Shown: positions 43,755 through 51,657 of the stretch, piece by piece
Layout: each line of letters starts with the position of its first letter
Numbering within the stretch: position 1 is the first letter of the stretch
From: Sulfuricella sp.
GTDB lineage: Bacteria > Pseudomonadota > Gammaproteobacteria > Burkholderiales > Sulfuricellaceae
Assembly (NCBI GenBank): GCA_041651995.1
Contig: JBAZID010000010.1
Coordinates: 27,037 to 91,036, forward strand
DNA length: 64,000 bases
Direction of reading: 5' to 3'
Made by a program: the position numbers and the translations under genes
The notes under the pieces: generated by a model
Told to the model about the DNA's origin: nothing
Seen by the model: the letters and a program-made list of their open reading frames with translations, nothing else
Databases searched by the model: none

Positions 43755-44147
43755 ATGGGTACTGTTGTCAAGGTGGCATTGCTGGGTTTGGGTGGCGTTG
43801 GCGAAACATTCGCGGAGCATTTTCTGGAGAAAATCCAGGAAGAACATGCCAATGTGGAAATCGTCGCCGTGGCCCACCGGGATCTGGATTCCCCTGTTGC
43901 GCTGGGCTTCTCGCACAGCAATGTCCCGGTATTTCAGGAAGCGCTGGATGTGGTTGATCTCGGCGACAAGGTCGATATCATTTTTGACCTGACCGGCAAT
44001 GCCGAGCTGCGCCAGAAACTGCGCACGCGTATGCAGGAGACCGGCAACCGCCATACCGTGATCGCGCCGGAAATCTTTGCGCACCTGCTGTGGAATTTCT
44101 TCGGCGAAGAAACCCCCCTGCCTGCCAACGCCAGAACTGGTTACTGA
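43755..44147 (+). CDS. Stand-alone Rossmann-fold NAD(P)-binding protein
   Basis: 130 residues. Begins VVKVALLGLGGVGETFAEHFL, a GxGxxG dinucleotide-binding motif as in homoserine dehydrogenase or GFO/IDH enzymes, followed by VEIVAVAHRD and VDIIFDLTGNAELRQKL. No catalytic C-terminal domain follows: a terminator is directly downstream. ATG 43755 has GGAGGGGGG eight bases upstream. Could be a cofactor-sensing or redox-sensor protein; function unknown. Confidence 0.7.
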   Translation: MGTVVKVALLGLGGVGETFAEHFLEKIQEEHANVEIVAVAHRDLDSPVALGFSHSNVPVFQEALDVVDLGDKVDIIFDLTGNAELRQKLRTRMQETGNRHTVIAPEIFAHLLWNFFGEETPLPANARTGY

Positions 44148-44167
44148 AACACTTCATTAACCTGTCG

Positions 44168-44225
44168 CGGGCACTTCCGGCCGGGGATGCAACCATCCGC
44201 TGGCCCTGAAGTGCCCGTTTTTCTT
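44168..44225 (+). terminator. Rho-independent terminator
   Basis: CGGGCACTTC (44168-44177) pairs with GAAGTGCCCG (44208-44217), then a T-rich tail. Confidence 0.85.
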
Positions 44226-44283
44226 CATTGCCCCGCTTTGCGATCCATGTTTGACTGCTTCAGGGGTTCCTTTATAAACCCCT

Positions 44284-44313
44284 CTTGAAACAGGGGAAAT
44301 CCGCTCCCATGTA
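44284..44313 (+). promoter_or_regulatory. Sigma-32-type heat-shock promoter for htpG
   Basis: CTTGAAA (44284-44290), 15-base spacer, CCCATGTA (44306-44313): a close match to the RpoH consensus. A short hairpin AGGGGTT/AACCCCT (44262-44283) lies just upstream. Confidence 0.72.
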
Positions 44314-44350
44314 GTCTCCAGTTTTTATCATCAACCGGAGAACGAGCACC

Positions 44351-46252
44351 ATGACTGTTGAAGCACACAAGGAAACCCTGGGCTTTCAGGCCGAAGTCAA
44401 GCAGCTGCTGAAGCTGATGATCCACTCCCTGTACAGCAACAAGGAGATTTTCCTGCGCGAGCTGATTTCCAACGCCTCCGATGCGTCGGACAAGCTGCGC
44501 TTCGAGGCGCTGTCCGACGACGCATTGTGGGAAACCGATCCCGATCTGAAAATCCGCGTGAGCTTCGACAAGGCCGCGCGCACCGTCACCATTGCCGACA
44601 ACGGCATCGGCATGAACCGCCAGGAAGTGATCGAGCACATCGGCATCATCGCCAAATCCGGCACGCGCCAGTTCTTCGAGGCGCTCACCGGCGACCAGGC
44701 CCGCGATGCGCACCTGATCGGCCAGTTCGGCGTGGGTTTCTATTCCGCCTTCATCGTCGCCGACAAGGTGACCCTGATCACCCGCCGCGCCGGTCTGGGC
44801 GCAGAGCATGGCGTGAAGTGGGAATCGGCCGGAGAGGGCGATTACACCCTGGAGACCGTGGACAAGTCCGGCCGCGGCACCGAGGTGATCCTGCACCTGC
44901 GCGAGGGCGAGGAAGAGCTGCTCTCCAGCTGGCAGCTCAAATCCATCATCCGCAAGTATTCCGACCACATCACCCTGCCCATCATGATGAACAAGGAAGA
45001 GTGGGACGAGGAGAAGAAGGAATCCGTGGTCAAGGATGAGCTGGAAGCCGCCAACCAGGCTTCGGCCCTGTGGGCGCGCCCCAAGAGCGAAATCACCCAG
45101 GAACAGTACGACGAATTCTACAAGCACGTGGCGCACGACTTTGAAGCGCCGCTGGCCCACGTCCACGCCAAGGTGGAAGGCCGGCAGGAATACACCCAGC
45201 TGCTCTACATCCCGGCACGCGCGCCGTTCGACTTGTGGGACCGCGAGCAGCGCCACGGCATCAAGCTGTATGTGCGCCGCGTCTTTATCATGGACGACGC
45301 CAAGCAGCTCATGCCCCACTATCTGCGCTTCGTGCGCGGGGTGATCGACTCCAGCAACCTGCCGCTCAATGTTTCGCGCGAGATCCTGCAGGAAAGCAAG
45401 GATATCGAGGCGATTCGCGGCGGTTCGGTGAAGAAGGTGCTGGGGATGCTGGAAGAGCTGGCCGAGAACCAGGCCGAGAAATACGCGAACTTCTGGAAGG
45501 AATTCGGCCGCGTGATCAAGGAAGGCGTGGGCGAGGATTTCGCCAACAAGGAGCGCATCGCCAAACTGGTCCGCTTCGCTTCCACCCATGCCGATAATGA
45601 GGAACAGACGGTATCGCTGGCCGACTACCTCTGCCGCATGAAGGAAGGGCAGGACAAGATCTACTACGTCACCGCCGACACTTTCGCCGCTGCCAAAAAC
45701 AGCCCGCACCTCGAATTCTTCCGCGCCAAAAACGTGGAAGTGCTGTTGCTGTCGGATCGCGTGGATGAGTGGATGATCTCCCACCTGACCGAATTCGATG
45801 GCAAGAAACTGCAATCCGTGGCCAAGGGCGACCTCGATCTCGACAAGCTGGCGGGCGAGGAAGAGAAAAAGGAGCAGGAGCAGGAAGCCGACGCCTTCAA
45901 AGGTCTGGCCGGGAAGATCAAGGAAGCCCTGGCCGACAGGGTCAATGAAGTACGCGTCACGCATCGTCTGACGTCGTCCCCGGCCTGTCTGGTGGCGGGC
46001 GAGCACGACATGAGCGGCAACCTCGAGCGCCTCCTGAAAGCGGCCGGCCAGAACGTGCCGATGTCCAAGCCTATCCTGGAGATCAATCCCAAGCACGCGC
46101 TGGTGCAGCGCCTCAAGGACCAGGCCGACAGCGAAAAATTCGGCGACTGGAGCCACATCCTGTTCGACCAGGCCCTGCTCGCCGAGGGCGGGCAACTGGA
46201 AGACCCAGCCAGCTTCGTGCGGCGTTTGAACGAGCTGTGGGTGACGATGTAA
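44351..46252 (+). CDS. htpG: Chaperone HtpG (Hsp90)
   Basis: 633 residues. The N-terminal GHKL ATPase shows ELISNASDASDKLR, IADNGIGMNRQEVIEHIG and GQFGVGFYSAFIVAD; middle and C-terminal domains are complete, ending in a typical acidic dimerisation region. ATG follows a ribosome site in CAACCGGAGAACGAGC. Behind a sigma-32-type promoter; a terminator follows. Confidence 0.97.
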   Translation: MTVEAHKETLGFQAEVKQLLKLMIHSLYSNKEIFLRELISNASDASDKLRFEALSDDALWETDPDLKIRVSFDKAARTVTIADNGIGMNRQEVIEHIGIIAKSGTRQFFEALTGDQARDAHLIGQFGVGFYSAFIVADKVTLITRRAGLGAEHGVKWESAGEGDYTLETVDKSGRGTEVILHLREGEEELLSSWQLKSIIRKYSDHITLPIMMNKEEWDEEKKESVVKDELEAANQASALWARPKSEITQEQYDEFYKHVAHDFEAPLAHVHAKVEGRQEYTQLLYIPARAPFDLWDREQRHGIKLYVRRVFIMDDAKQLMPHYLRFVRGVIDSSNLPLNVSREILQESKDIEAIRGGSVKKVLGMLEELAENQAEKYANFWKEFGRVIKEGVGEDFANKERIAKLVRFASTHADNEEQTVSLADYLCRMKEGQDKIYYVTADTFAAAKNSPHLEFFRAKNVEVLLLSDRVDEWMISHLTEFDGKKLQSVAKGDLDLDKLAGEEEKKEQEQEADAFKGLAGKIKEALADRVNEVRVTHRLTSSPACLVAGEHDMSGNLERLLKAAGQNVPMSKPILEINPKHALVQRLKDQADSEKFGDWSHILFDQALLAEGGQLEDPASFVRRLNELWVTM

Positions 46253-46270
46253 GCATCTTGCTTGAAATGA

Positions 46271-46296
46271 AAAGGGCGCTTCGGCGCCCTTTCTTT
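46271..46296 (+). terminator. Rho-independent terminator after htpG
   Basis: AAAGGGCGC-TTCG-GCGCCCTTT stem-loop. Confidence 0.85.
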
Positions 46297-46324
46297 ATGG
46301 GGTTGCCGGGATAGGGGCTGGTTG

Positions 46325-46373
46325 TTGACAAGGCAAATTGGCGTATGTTAAGTTAGTAATCGATTACTCACTT
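46325..46373 (+). promoter_or_regulatory. TetR-type promoter/operator, copy 1
   Basis: -35 TTGACA (46325-46330), 17-base spacer, -10 TTAAGT (46348-46353), overlapped by the inverted repeat AAGTTAGT-N8-ACTCACTT (46350-46373). Its centre is the perfect palindrome AGTAATCGATTACT. Same layout as 48195-48243. Confidence 0.65.
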
Positions 46374-46389
46374 TGTTTCAGGAATCAGG

Positions 46390-46647
46390 ATGCCCGGCAT
46401 CAAACACCCCCGTAATACGATCTTGAATTTACTCGCCACTTCCTGCCTGCTGTTCCTGGTAAGCGGCGCACTTGCCGCCGATCCGCTCGCCCTGGCGACG
46501 GCATTCGCCTTCGCGGCTTTCGGCATGCACATCTATTCCGGCGGCGCCTACGAGCCGCGCACGGTGATCGCCATGAGCCTGCGAACGCTGGTATGGGTGA
46601 CAATCGCAGCCATTGCCTGGCGCCGGTTGGCGCGGCGTCTGGCGTGA
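46390..46647 (+). pseudogene. Chimeric remnant: cytochrome c' leader fused to the tail of a small membrane protein
   Basis: 85 codons. The first 31 (…ILNLLATSCLLFLVSGALAADPLAL) match the signal peptide and first mature residues of the cytochrome c' gene at 55807. The rest (FAAFGMHIYSGGAYEPRTV...AAIAWR) matches the last 50 residues of the membrane protein at 56294. Those two genes are adjacent and in this order, so an in-frame internal deletion in a duplicated copy explains the fusion. No heme motif remains. It may be inert or act as a leader for lpxR, whose start overlaps its stop (TGATG). Confidence 0.75.
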
Positions 46648-47846
46648 TGCCATGCAGGCCTCCATTCACGAGGCTTCTGCCGGCAAGGCAGTGGCGGGGG
46701 AAAGCCGCGTGGGCACTCACGCTGTTTTTCCACATTGTGCCGGCCATCGCGCAAGCCGCCAATGAAGATACCTCCAGCATCAGGGGTTGCATGGCGGATG
46801 AGGTCGCCAGATTCCGCGGGGGAACCGCAAGACTGGAGAACGATCTTTTTACCGGGACCGACCAAAATTACACTAGCGGCGTGGCATTCAGCGCTGTTTC
46901 GCACGACATCGCCGGCAGGCTTCGAACCGAGTGCCTGCCTACACCGGTACGACTGCATGCGGAACTCATCAAGTTTCTGAACCCCGGTTTTTGGTCCGAT
47001 GCGGAAAACTCCGCGCATACGCAAAACGTGGTGGTGAAATTTGGCCAATCCATGTTCACACCGCAAGATCCTGCCAGGACCGATCTGGTCATTGATGATC
47101 GGCCCTACGCGGGCTTGCTGTACGTGGGCATGTCGTGGAACCGCCGGAAACATGAGCCGCAAGGCAATTCGGAAATACTCGATACACGCGAGATCACCCT
47201 GGGCGTCATCGGCCCGTTGTCTCTCGCGGAGCAGTCGCAAAATTGGGTTCACGATGCGATCGGTGCCGACAGGTTTCTCGGTTGGCAACATCAGTTGAAG
47301 AATGAGCCTGCGCTGCAATTGGCCATGGATCGAAAATTCAAGGACTATCGCGGAACGGGCGCGATCACGCCCGGTTTCTCTGCCGATTCGATCCGCTCAC
47401 TGGGGTTGCGGCTAGGCAACATCGAAACCTCCGCCTCCCTGGGCATCGAAGGGCGTATCGGCTGGAATCTGCCGAACGACTTCGGCACCTATCCGATCAG
47501 ACCCGGCGCCGAAAATCGTCCGCCATCCGCCGACGCCGTTCATCGCAGCTCAGGCGATGCCCTTTCGTCGGTCGCCAGGCCGCGACCAGGTGTTCACCTC
47601 TTCGGGATGATGGAAACAAAGCTCGTCGCGCATGACTTTTCGCTCGACGGCAACCTCTTCCGGTCAAGCCACAGCGTCACCCGCCGGCCATGGGTTGCCC
47701 ATGCTGCTGTCGGGGTCAGCGCTCATGGCCTGGTGGCTGGACACGGCGTCAAGTTGGCCGTGATGCGAGTTTACCGTTCGCGGGAATTCGAGGAGCAGGG
47801 GCCAAACCAGGCTTATGGCTCTGTCGCGCTGAGCATTGACTTCTAA
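46647..47846 (+). CDS. LpxR-like lipid A deacylase (DUF2219)
   Basis: 399 residues. Basic N-terminus and hydrophobic signal segment (AWALTLFFHIVPAIAQA) ending near residue 37. The family signature ENDLFTGTDQNYTSGVAFSA is at about 64-83, and RPYAGLLYVGMSW follows; LpxR is an outer-membrane barrel that removes the 3'-linked acyl chains of lipid A. C-terminal strand ends ALSIDF. Its ATG overlaps the chimeric remnant's stop, so expression probably depends on the TetR-type promoter at 46325. Confidence 0.8.
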   Translation: MPCRPPFTRLLPARQWRGKAAWALTLFFHIVPAIAQAANEDTSSIRGCMADEVARFRGGTARLENDLFTGTDQNYTSGVAFSAVSHDIAGRLRTECLPTPVRLHAELIKFLNPGFWSDAENSAHTQNVVVKFGQSMFTPQDPARTDLVIDDRPYAGLLYVGMSWNRRKHEPQGNSEILDTREITLGVIGPLSLAEQSQNWVHDAIGADRFLGWQHQLKNEPALQLAMDRKFKDYRGTGAITPGFSADSIRSLGLRLGNIETSASLGIEGRIGWNLPNDFGTYPIRPGAENRPPSADAVHRSSGDALSSVARPRPGVHLFGMMETKLVAHDFSLDGNLFRSSHSVTRRPWVAHAAVGVSAHGLVAGHGVKLAVMRVYRSREFEEQGPNQAYGSVALSIDF

Positions 47847-48194
47847 AAACGCATTGCACGCCACAGAGAACACAGAGAGCAGAGAGAGCAGAGAGAAGAC
47901 AGGGGCTTGCCCACGTTTGCCAGCCTCACCCGCCGGGTGAGCCACAAACAGGATGTAACATGCCAATTTCTCGCTGTGAACTCTGTGTTCTCTTTGGCTA
48001 TCTGCCATCTCTTCTCCCCTTTGCTTGATTGACGCCCCAATAACGTCAATTTCCCGAACTGGAGCAAAACGTCCGCTATCCGATTTACAGCAGTATCAAG
48101 TATTCGAATGATTATTTTCACGTGTCGTATTTGGCTGGAATATTATTCCAATGAAAACATGTTGTTACAATTAGATAAATAACACTAATAACTA
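47847..48194. other. Intergenic stretch with a long palindromic repeat
   Basis: About 350 bases without a gene. Dominated by the repeat at 47860-48000; the rest is AT-rich and leads into the promoter at 48195. Confidence 0.6.
47860..48000. repeat. Long palindromic repeat, copy A
   Basis: Outer arms AGAGAACACAGAG / CTCTGTGTTCTCT and inner stem CTCACCCG-C-CGGGTGAG. Its reverse complement aligns with 62310-62430 over about 115 bases with roughly three quarters identity by eye. Confidence 0.8.
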
Positions 48195-48243
48195 TTGACA
48201 AATCATATTTACGCATATAAAGTAAGTAATAGATCACTTACTT
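48195..48243 (+). promoter_or_regulatory. TetR-type promoter/operator, copy 2 (efflux operon)
   Basis: -35 TTGACA (48195-48200), 17-base spacer, -10 TAAAGT (48218-48223), overlapped by the inverted repeat AAGTAAGT-N8-ACTTACTT (48220-48243). Repressor binding would block RNA polymerase. Confidence 0.72.
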
Positions 48244-48269
48244 ATATCAGGCAGGAAGCAAAATTCAGG

Positions 48270-49796
48270 ATGAATCCGATTATGAAACCCTTGTCACGGT
48301 TGCTGCTGTTCACCTTCTTTCTTTCCGCCGGGAAAGCGGCTTTTGCTGCGGATCCGCTGTCCTTGTGGGAGGCGATGGAACGAGCCGCGCAATCCAACCC
48401 GGCAATCAAAAGCCAGCAGGTCGAGGTCAGCAGGCAAACGCTGGAGCAGGGCGTCGCCCGCAGCCAGCATCTGCCCAAGGTCGACCTGAACGCGGCTTAC
48501 ACCCGCTATGCCTACCCCACCTTCGTTACGCCGATCCGCGAGGCTGGCGTCTTCCCGCCGATGGACAGGGATATCGCCAATCTCGGCCTGGCACTGACTT
48601 TGCCCCTTTACAGTGGCGGCAAGCTGGTGGCCGGCGAGGCGCTGGCCGCGCATAACCGCGAGGCTTCCGTTCAGGCATTGCGCGCCGGCGGGCAGGACTT
48701 GCTGTTCAATGTCGCCGCCACCTACACCAAGGCGCTGCATTTCCGCCAACTCGGAAAAGTGCTGGATGCCCGCATCAGGGCACTGCAGCAGGAGGAAAAA
48801 GACATCGGATTGCGTATCCAGGAGGGGCGCGCCGCCCGGCTTGAATTGATCCGGCTCCAGACTCAGCTGTCCCAGGCGCGCTACGACAAGGTGTCCGTCA
48901 CGCAGGGAGAGAAAGATGCGTTGTCGCTGCTGGCCTCCTTGCTGGGTGAGAGCGGTCCGGCACCGATTCTGTCCGAGCTGGGCGCAACCGCCCCGGTTCT
49001 GCCGGTTTCGGCCGAAGAGGCGAAGGGCCGCGCCTTGCAGCAGCGCCCGGATATTCTCAGGCTCGATGCCATGGGCCGCGCGGCACAGCAAAAAACCGCC
49101 ATTGCCCGCGGCGACCGGCTGCCGCAAATCAATCTGGTGGCCAAGGCGCAGGAAAGCGCCGGCGGCGACTGGAAAGGCTACGACGACTGGCAGATGGGCG
49201 TGCAGTTGTCCCTGCCCGTGTTCGATGGCGGCATCCGCAAGCGCCGGGTGGAACAGGCGGGTCTTGAACAGCGGCAAAACGCCCTGCAGCAGGAAGACGC
49301 ACGCAACCGGATCGCCAGCGAGGTCGAACAGGCTTTCGGCGCTCTGACCGAATCCCGCGCCCGGCTGGAAGCGGCCACCCAGGGCGAAAGCGAAGCCAGC
49401 GAAGCGCTGCGCATCGAAACCCTGCGCTACCACGGCGGGGAGAACACCATCACCGACCTGCTCGGCGCCGAATCCGCCCTCTGGGCCGCCATTGCGAGCC
49501 GGCTCCAGGCGGGGTACGACATCAGCGTGAGCCAGGCACGGCTGCTGCGCGCCATCGGCGAGCTCGATCCAGACAGCTTCAGGCCGCCGGCCGCGGGCAA
49601 AAAATCGGGTGCGGAGCATTCTTTGTCCGGCATTGACCCGCATACCCTCACCCAATACCTCTCATGGCACTGCGGCGGCATGGACTGCGGCGGCGAGCCG
49701 ATCAACCGGAACGCGAACGTCGGCATTTCACCCCGTCAAAGGCTCACCGCAACGGGTCTTCCGGGGCACTCTACCCAGCAAGGAGCAAGGCTATGA
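48270..49796 (+). CDS. TolC-family outer-membrane efflux protein
   Basis: 508 residues from ATG 48270. Signal peptide ends near FAADPLS (about 26). Two helical-hairpin repeats of the TolC family are recognisable: SLWEAMERAAQSNPAIK, GLALTLPLYSGGKL, LQQRPDILRLDAMGRAA and VQLSLPVFDGGIRK. The family normally ends near RLLRAIGELDPDSF; here about 65 more residues follow, including HCGGMDCGGEP. First gene of the efflux operon, overlapping the next start by three bases. Confidence 0.9.
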   Translation: MNPIMKPLSRLLLFTFFLSAGKAAFAADPLSLWEAMERAAQSNPAIKSQQVEVSRQTLEQGVARSQHLPKVDLNAAYTRYAYPTFVTPIREAGVFPPMDRDIANLGLALTLPLYSGGKLVAGEALAAHNREASVQALRAGGQDLLFNVAATYTKALHFRQLGKVLDARIRALQQEEKDIGLRIQEGRAARLELIRLQTQLSQARYDKVSVTQGEKDALSLLASLLGESGPAPILSELGATAPVLPVSAEEAKGRALQQRPDILRLDAMGRAAQQKTAIARGDRLPQINLVAKAQESAGGDWKGYDDWQMGVQLSLPVFDGGIRKRRVEQAGLEQRQNALQQEDARNRIASEVEQAFGALTESRARLEAATQGESEASEALRIETLRYHGGENTITDLLGAESALWAAIASRLQAGYDISVSQARLLRAIGELDPDSFRPPAAGKKSGAEHSLSGIDPHTLTQYLSWHCGGMDCGGEPINRNANVGISPRQRLTATGLPGHSTQQGARL

Positions 49797-50797
49797 ATAA
49801 AAAGATTGTAATCGTCGGCATCCTCGCCGCAGGCATCGGCGCCGCCGTGTTGTGGAAGCTTGCGCCCTGGGAAGCACCGCCGGATAACGGCACGGTATTC
49901 GCTTCGGGCACGATGGATGCCACCGAAATCGCCGTCTCCTTCCGCATGCCCGGCATCCTGCACAGCCGGCCGGTGGAGGAAGGCAGCCACGTCAAGCCGG
50001 GCGAGCTGCTGGCCGCCCTCGACGAGCGCGAATCTGTCGCTCGGCTGCATCAGGCGGAATCCGCACAACAGGCCGCCCAGGCGCGTCTGAAAGATCTGGA
50101 GCAGGGCTACCGCCCGCAGGAAATCGCCGAGGCGCGCGCCCAGGTCGAACAGGCGCGCGCCAACCTGGCCAACCTGGAAGAGGAAGCCCGGCGTTCCGAA
50201 GCGCTCTTTCTTGGCGGTGCCGCCAGTGAGCAGCGGCGCGACAGGGACCGCACCGCCGCCGCCGTGTCGGCCCAGCAGCTAAATGCCACGCAGGAGCGGC
50301 TCAAGCTGCTGCAAAGCGGCTATCGCCCCGAGACCATCAACGCCGCACGCGCGCAACTCGACGAAGCGCAGGCGGCTGTCGAGGCCGCCAGTGTCGCCCG
50401 TGAAGATTTGCAGGTAAAAAGTCCGGTCGATGGCGTGGTCACCCGCAAGCATGCCGAAGTGGGCGAAACCCTGGGTGCCGGGCGCCCGGTAGTGACGGTT
50501 ACCGATATTTCCAGGCCCTGGGTACGGGTCTACATTCCTGAAAACCAGATCGGCAAGGTGCGTCTGGGCGCCGCCGCCAAGATCAAGGTTGACACTTTTC
50601 CCAACCGGGAATTCGATGGCCGCGTGAGCTATGTCTCGTCCCAGGCGGAGTTCACCCCCAAGAACGTGCAGACCCAGGAAGAACGGGTGAAACTGGTATT
50701 CGCGGTGAACGTGACCCTGGACAACCGCGACGGCACGCTCAAGCCCGGCATGCCGGCTGATGTTTATATTGCGGCTGAGGGTGGGGCAGCCCAGTGA
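49793..50797 (+). CDS. HlyD/YbhG-type periplasmic adaptor
   Basis: 334 residues. N-terminal membrane anchor (4-24), biotinyl-lipoyl segment (SFRMPGILHSRPVEEGSHVKPGELLAALD), a long coiled-coil hairpin (about 85-215), then VKSPVDGVVTRKHAEVGETLGAGRPVVTV and a beta-barrel domain. Couples the ABC transporter to TolC. AAGGAG ribosome site. Closest known architecture is YbhG of the YbhGFSR exporter. Confidence 0.92.
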   Translation: MNKKIVIVGILAAGIGAAVLWKLAPWEAPPDNGTVFASGTMDATEIAVSFRMPGILHSRPVEEGSHVKPGELLAALDERESVARLHQAESAQQAAQARLKDLEQGYRPQEIAEARAQVEQARANLANLEEEARRSEALFLGGAASEQRRDRDRTAAAVSAQQLNATQERLKLLQSGYRPETINAARAQLDEAQAAVEAASVAREDLQVKSPVDGVVTRKHAEVGETLGAGRPVVTVTDISRPWVRVYIPENQIGKVRLGAAAKIKVDTFPNREFDGRVSYVSSQAEFTPKNVQTQEERVKLVFAVNVTLDNRDGTLKPGMPADVYIAAEGGAAQ

Positions 50798-51657
50798 TTT
50801 CAGCAGCCATCCTCTTCGATCATGACAGGCAGATATTGCAGCGTCTGGAGCGGCGCGACCGCAATATGCTGCTGCTCTACTTGATTTCTGGCACAGTGAT
50901 AGTGGTGGTGGGTGAGGCAGCAGCTTTTTATCTGGACATGGCTGATCGTTTCGGATTCATGCCTCTGCTGGTGCGCGGCATCGTTATTCTGCTGCTCAGC
51001 ACGGCGTTGTGGGCAGCCTTGCTGCGCGCCAACCGGCGCCTGGTGACTGGACTGATGAACGAAAAGCGGCAGGGCTATGAATCGGTCCTGCTCGCCTACG
51101 ACAGTGCCATCGCGCTCAAGGACGCCTACACTGGCGGCCACGGGCGCCGGGTGGCGCGCTACTCCCGCCTGATCGCGGAGGCCATGGGCCTGCCGGAAGC
51201 CGAGGTGGATGCGGTTAGCGAGGCAGCACTGCTGCACGATCTGGGCAAGATCGGTATTCCCGACCGCTTCCTGACGAAAACCAGCCGGCTTACGATCGAA
51301 GAATTTGCCGAAGTGCAGAAACACCCAGCCGCTGCGGCGGACATTCTGCATGCTATTCCATCCTTGCGCCGCCACGCCATGGCTGTGCGCCATCACCACG
51401 AGCGCTTCAACGGCAGCGGTTATCCGGACGGACTGCGCGGCACGGACATCCCCCTCGCGGCGCGCATCATTGCCGTTGCAGACGCCTTCGACGCACTGAG
51501 CAGCAACCGCAGCTATCGCCGTGCTACCACGCTTAACAAGGCGCTGGATGAAATTTCCCAGGTGGCGGGCAGCCACTTTGACCCGGAAATCGTGGCGGTG
51601 ATCAGACAGAACCCTGTGCGTGAAGCCCTGTTCGCGGCGCACGGAGAAATGCCATGA
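50794..51657 (+). CDS. HD-GYP domain protein embedded in the efflux operon
   Basis: 287 residues. Two membrane helices (about 25-48 and 55-75), then an HD-GYP domain with ALLHDLGKIGIPD and HHERFNGSGYPDGLRG, the metal and substrate motifs of c-di-GMP phosphodiesterases. GTG start overlaps the HlyD stop (GTGA), and its stop overlaps the next ATPase (ATGA). Such tight coupling is unusual for this class and suggests that pump assembly or activity is tied to c-di-GMP turnover. Catalytic activity is inferred, not shown. Confidence 0.9.
   Translation: MISAAILFDHDRQILQRLERRDRNMLLLYLISGTVIVVVGEAAAFYLDMADRFGFMPLLVRGIVILLLSTALWAALLRANRRLVTGLMNEKRQGYESVLLAYDSAIALKDAYTGGHGRRVARYSRLIAEAMGLPEAEVDAVSEAALLHDLGKIGIPDRFLTKTSRLTIEEFAEVQKHPAAAADILHAIPSLRRHAMAVRHHHERFNGSGYPDGLRGTDIPLAARIIAVADAFDALSSNRSYRRATTLNKALDEISQVAGSHFDPEIVAVIRQNPVREALFAAHGEMP

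Noticed and set aside
44225..46195. 656-codon minus-strand frame opposite htpG
   Set aside because: Shadow of a GC-rich real gene; the plus strand encodes a complete Hsp90.
46390..46647. Chimeric small gene as an ordinary membrane protein
   Set aside because: Both halves match separate neighbouring genes at 55807 and 56294 better than any single family.
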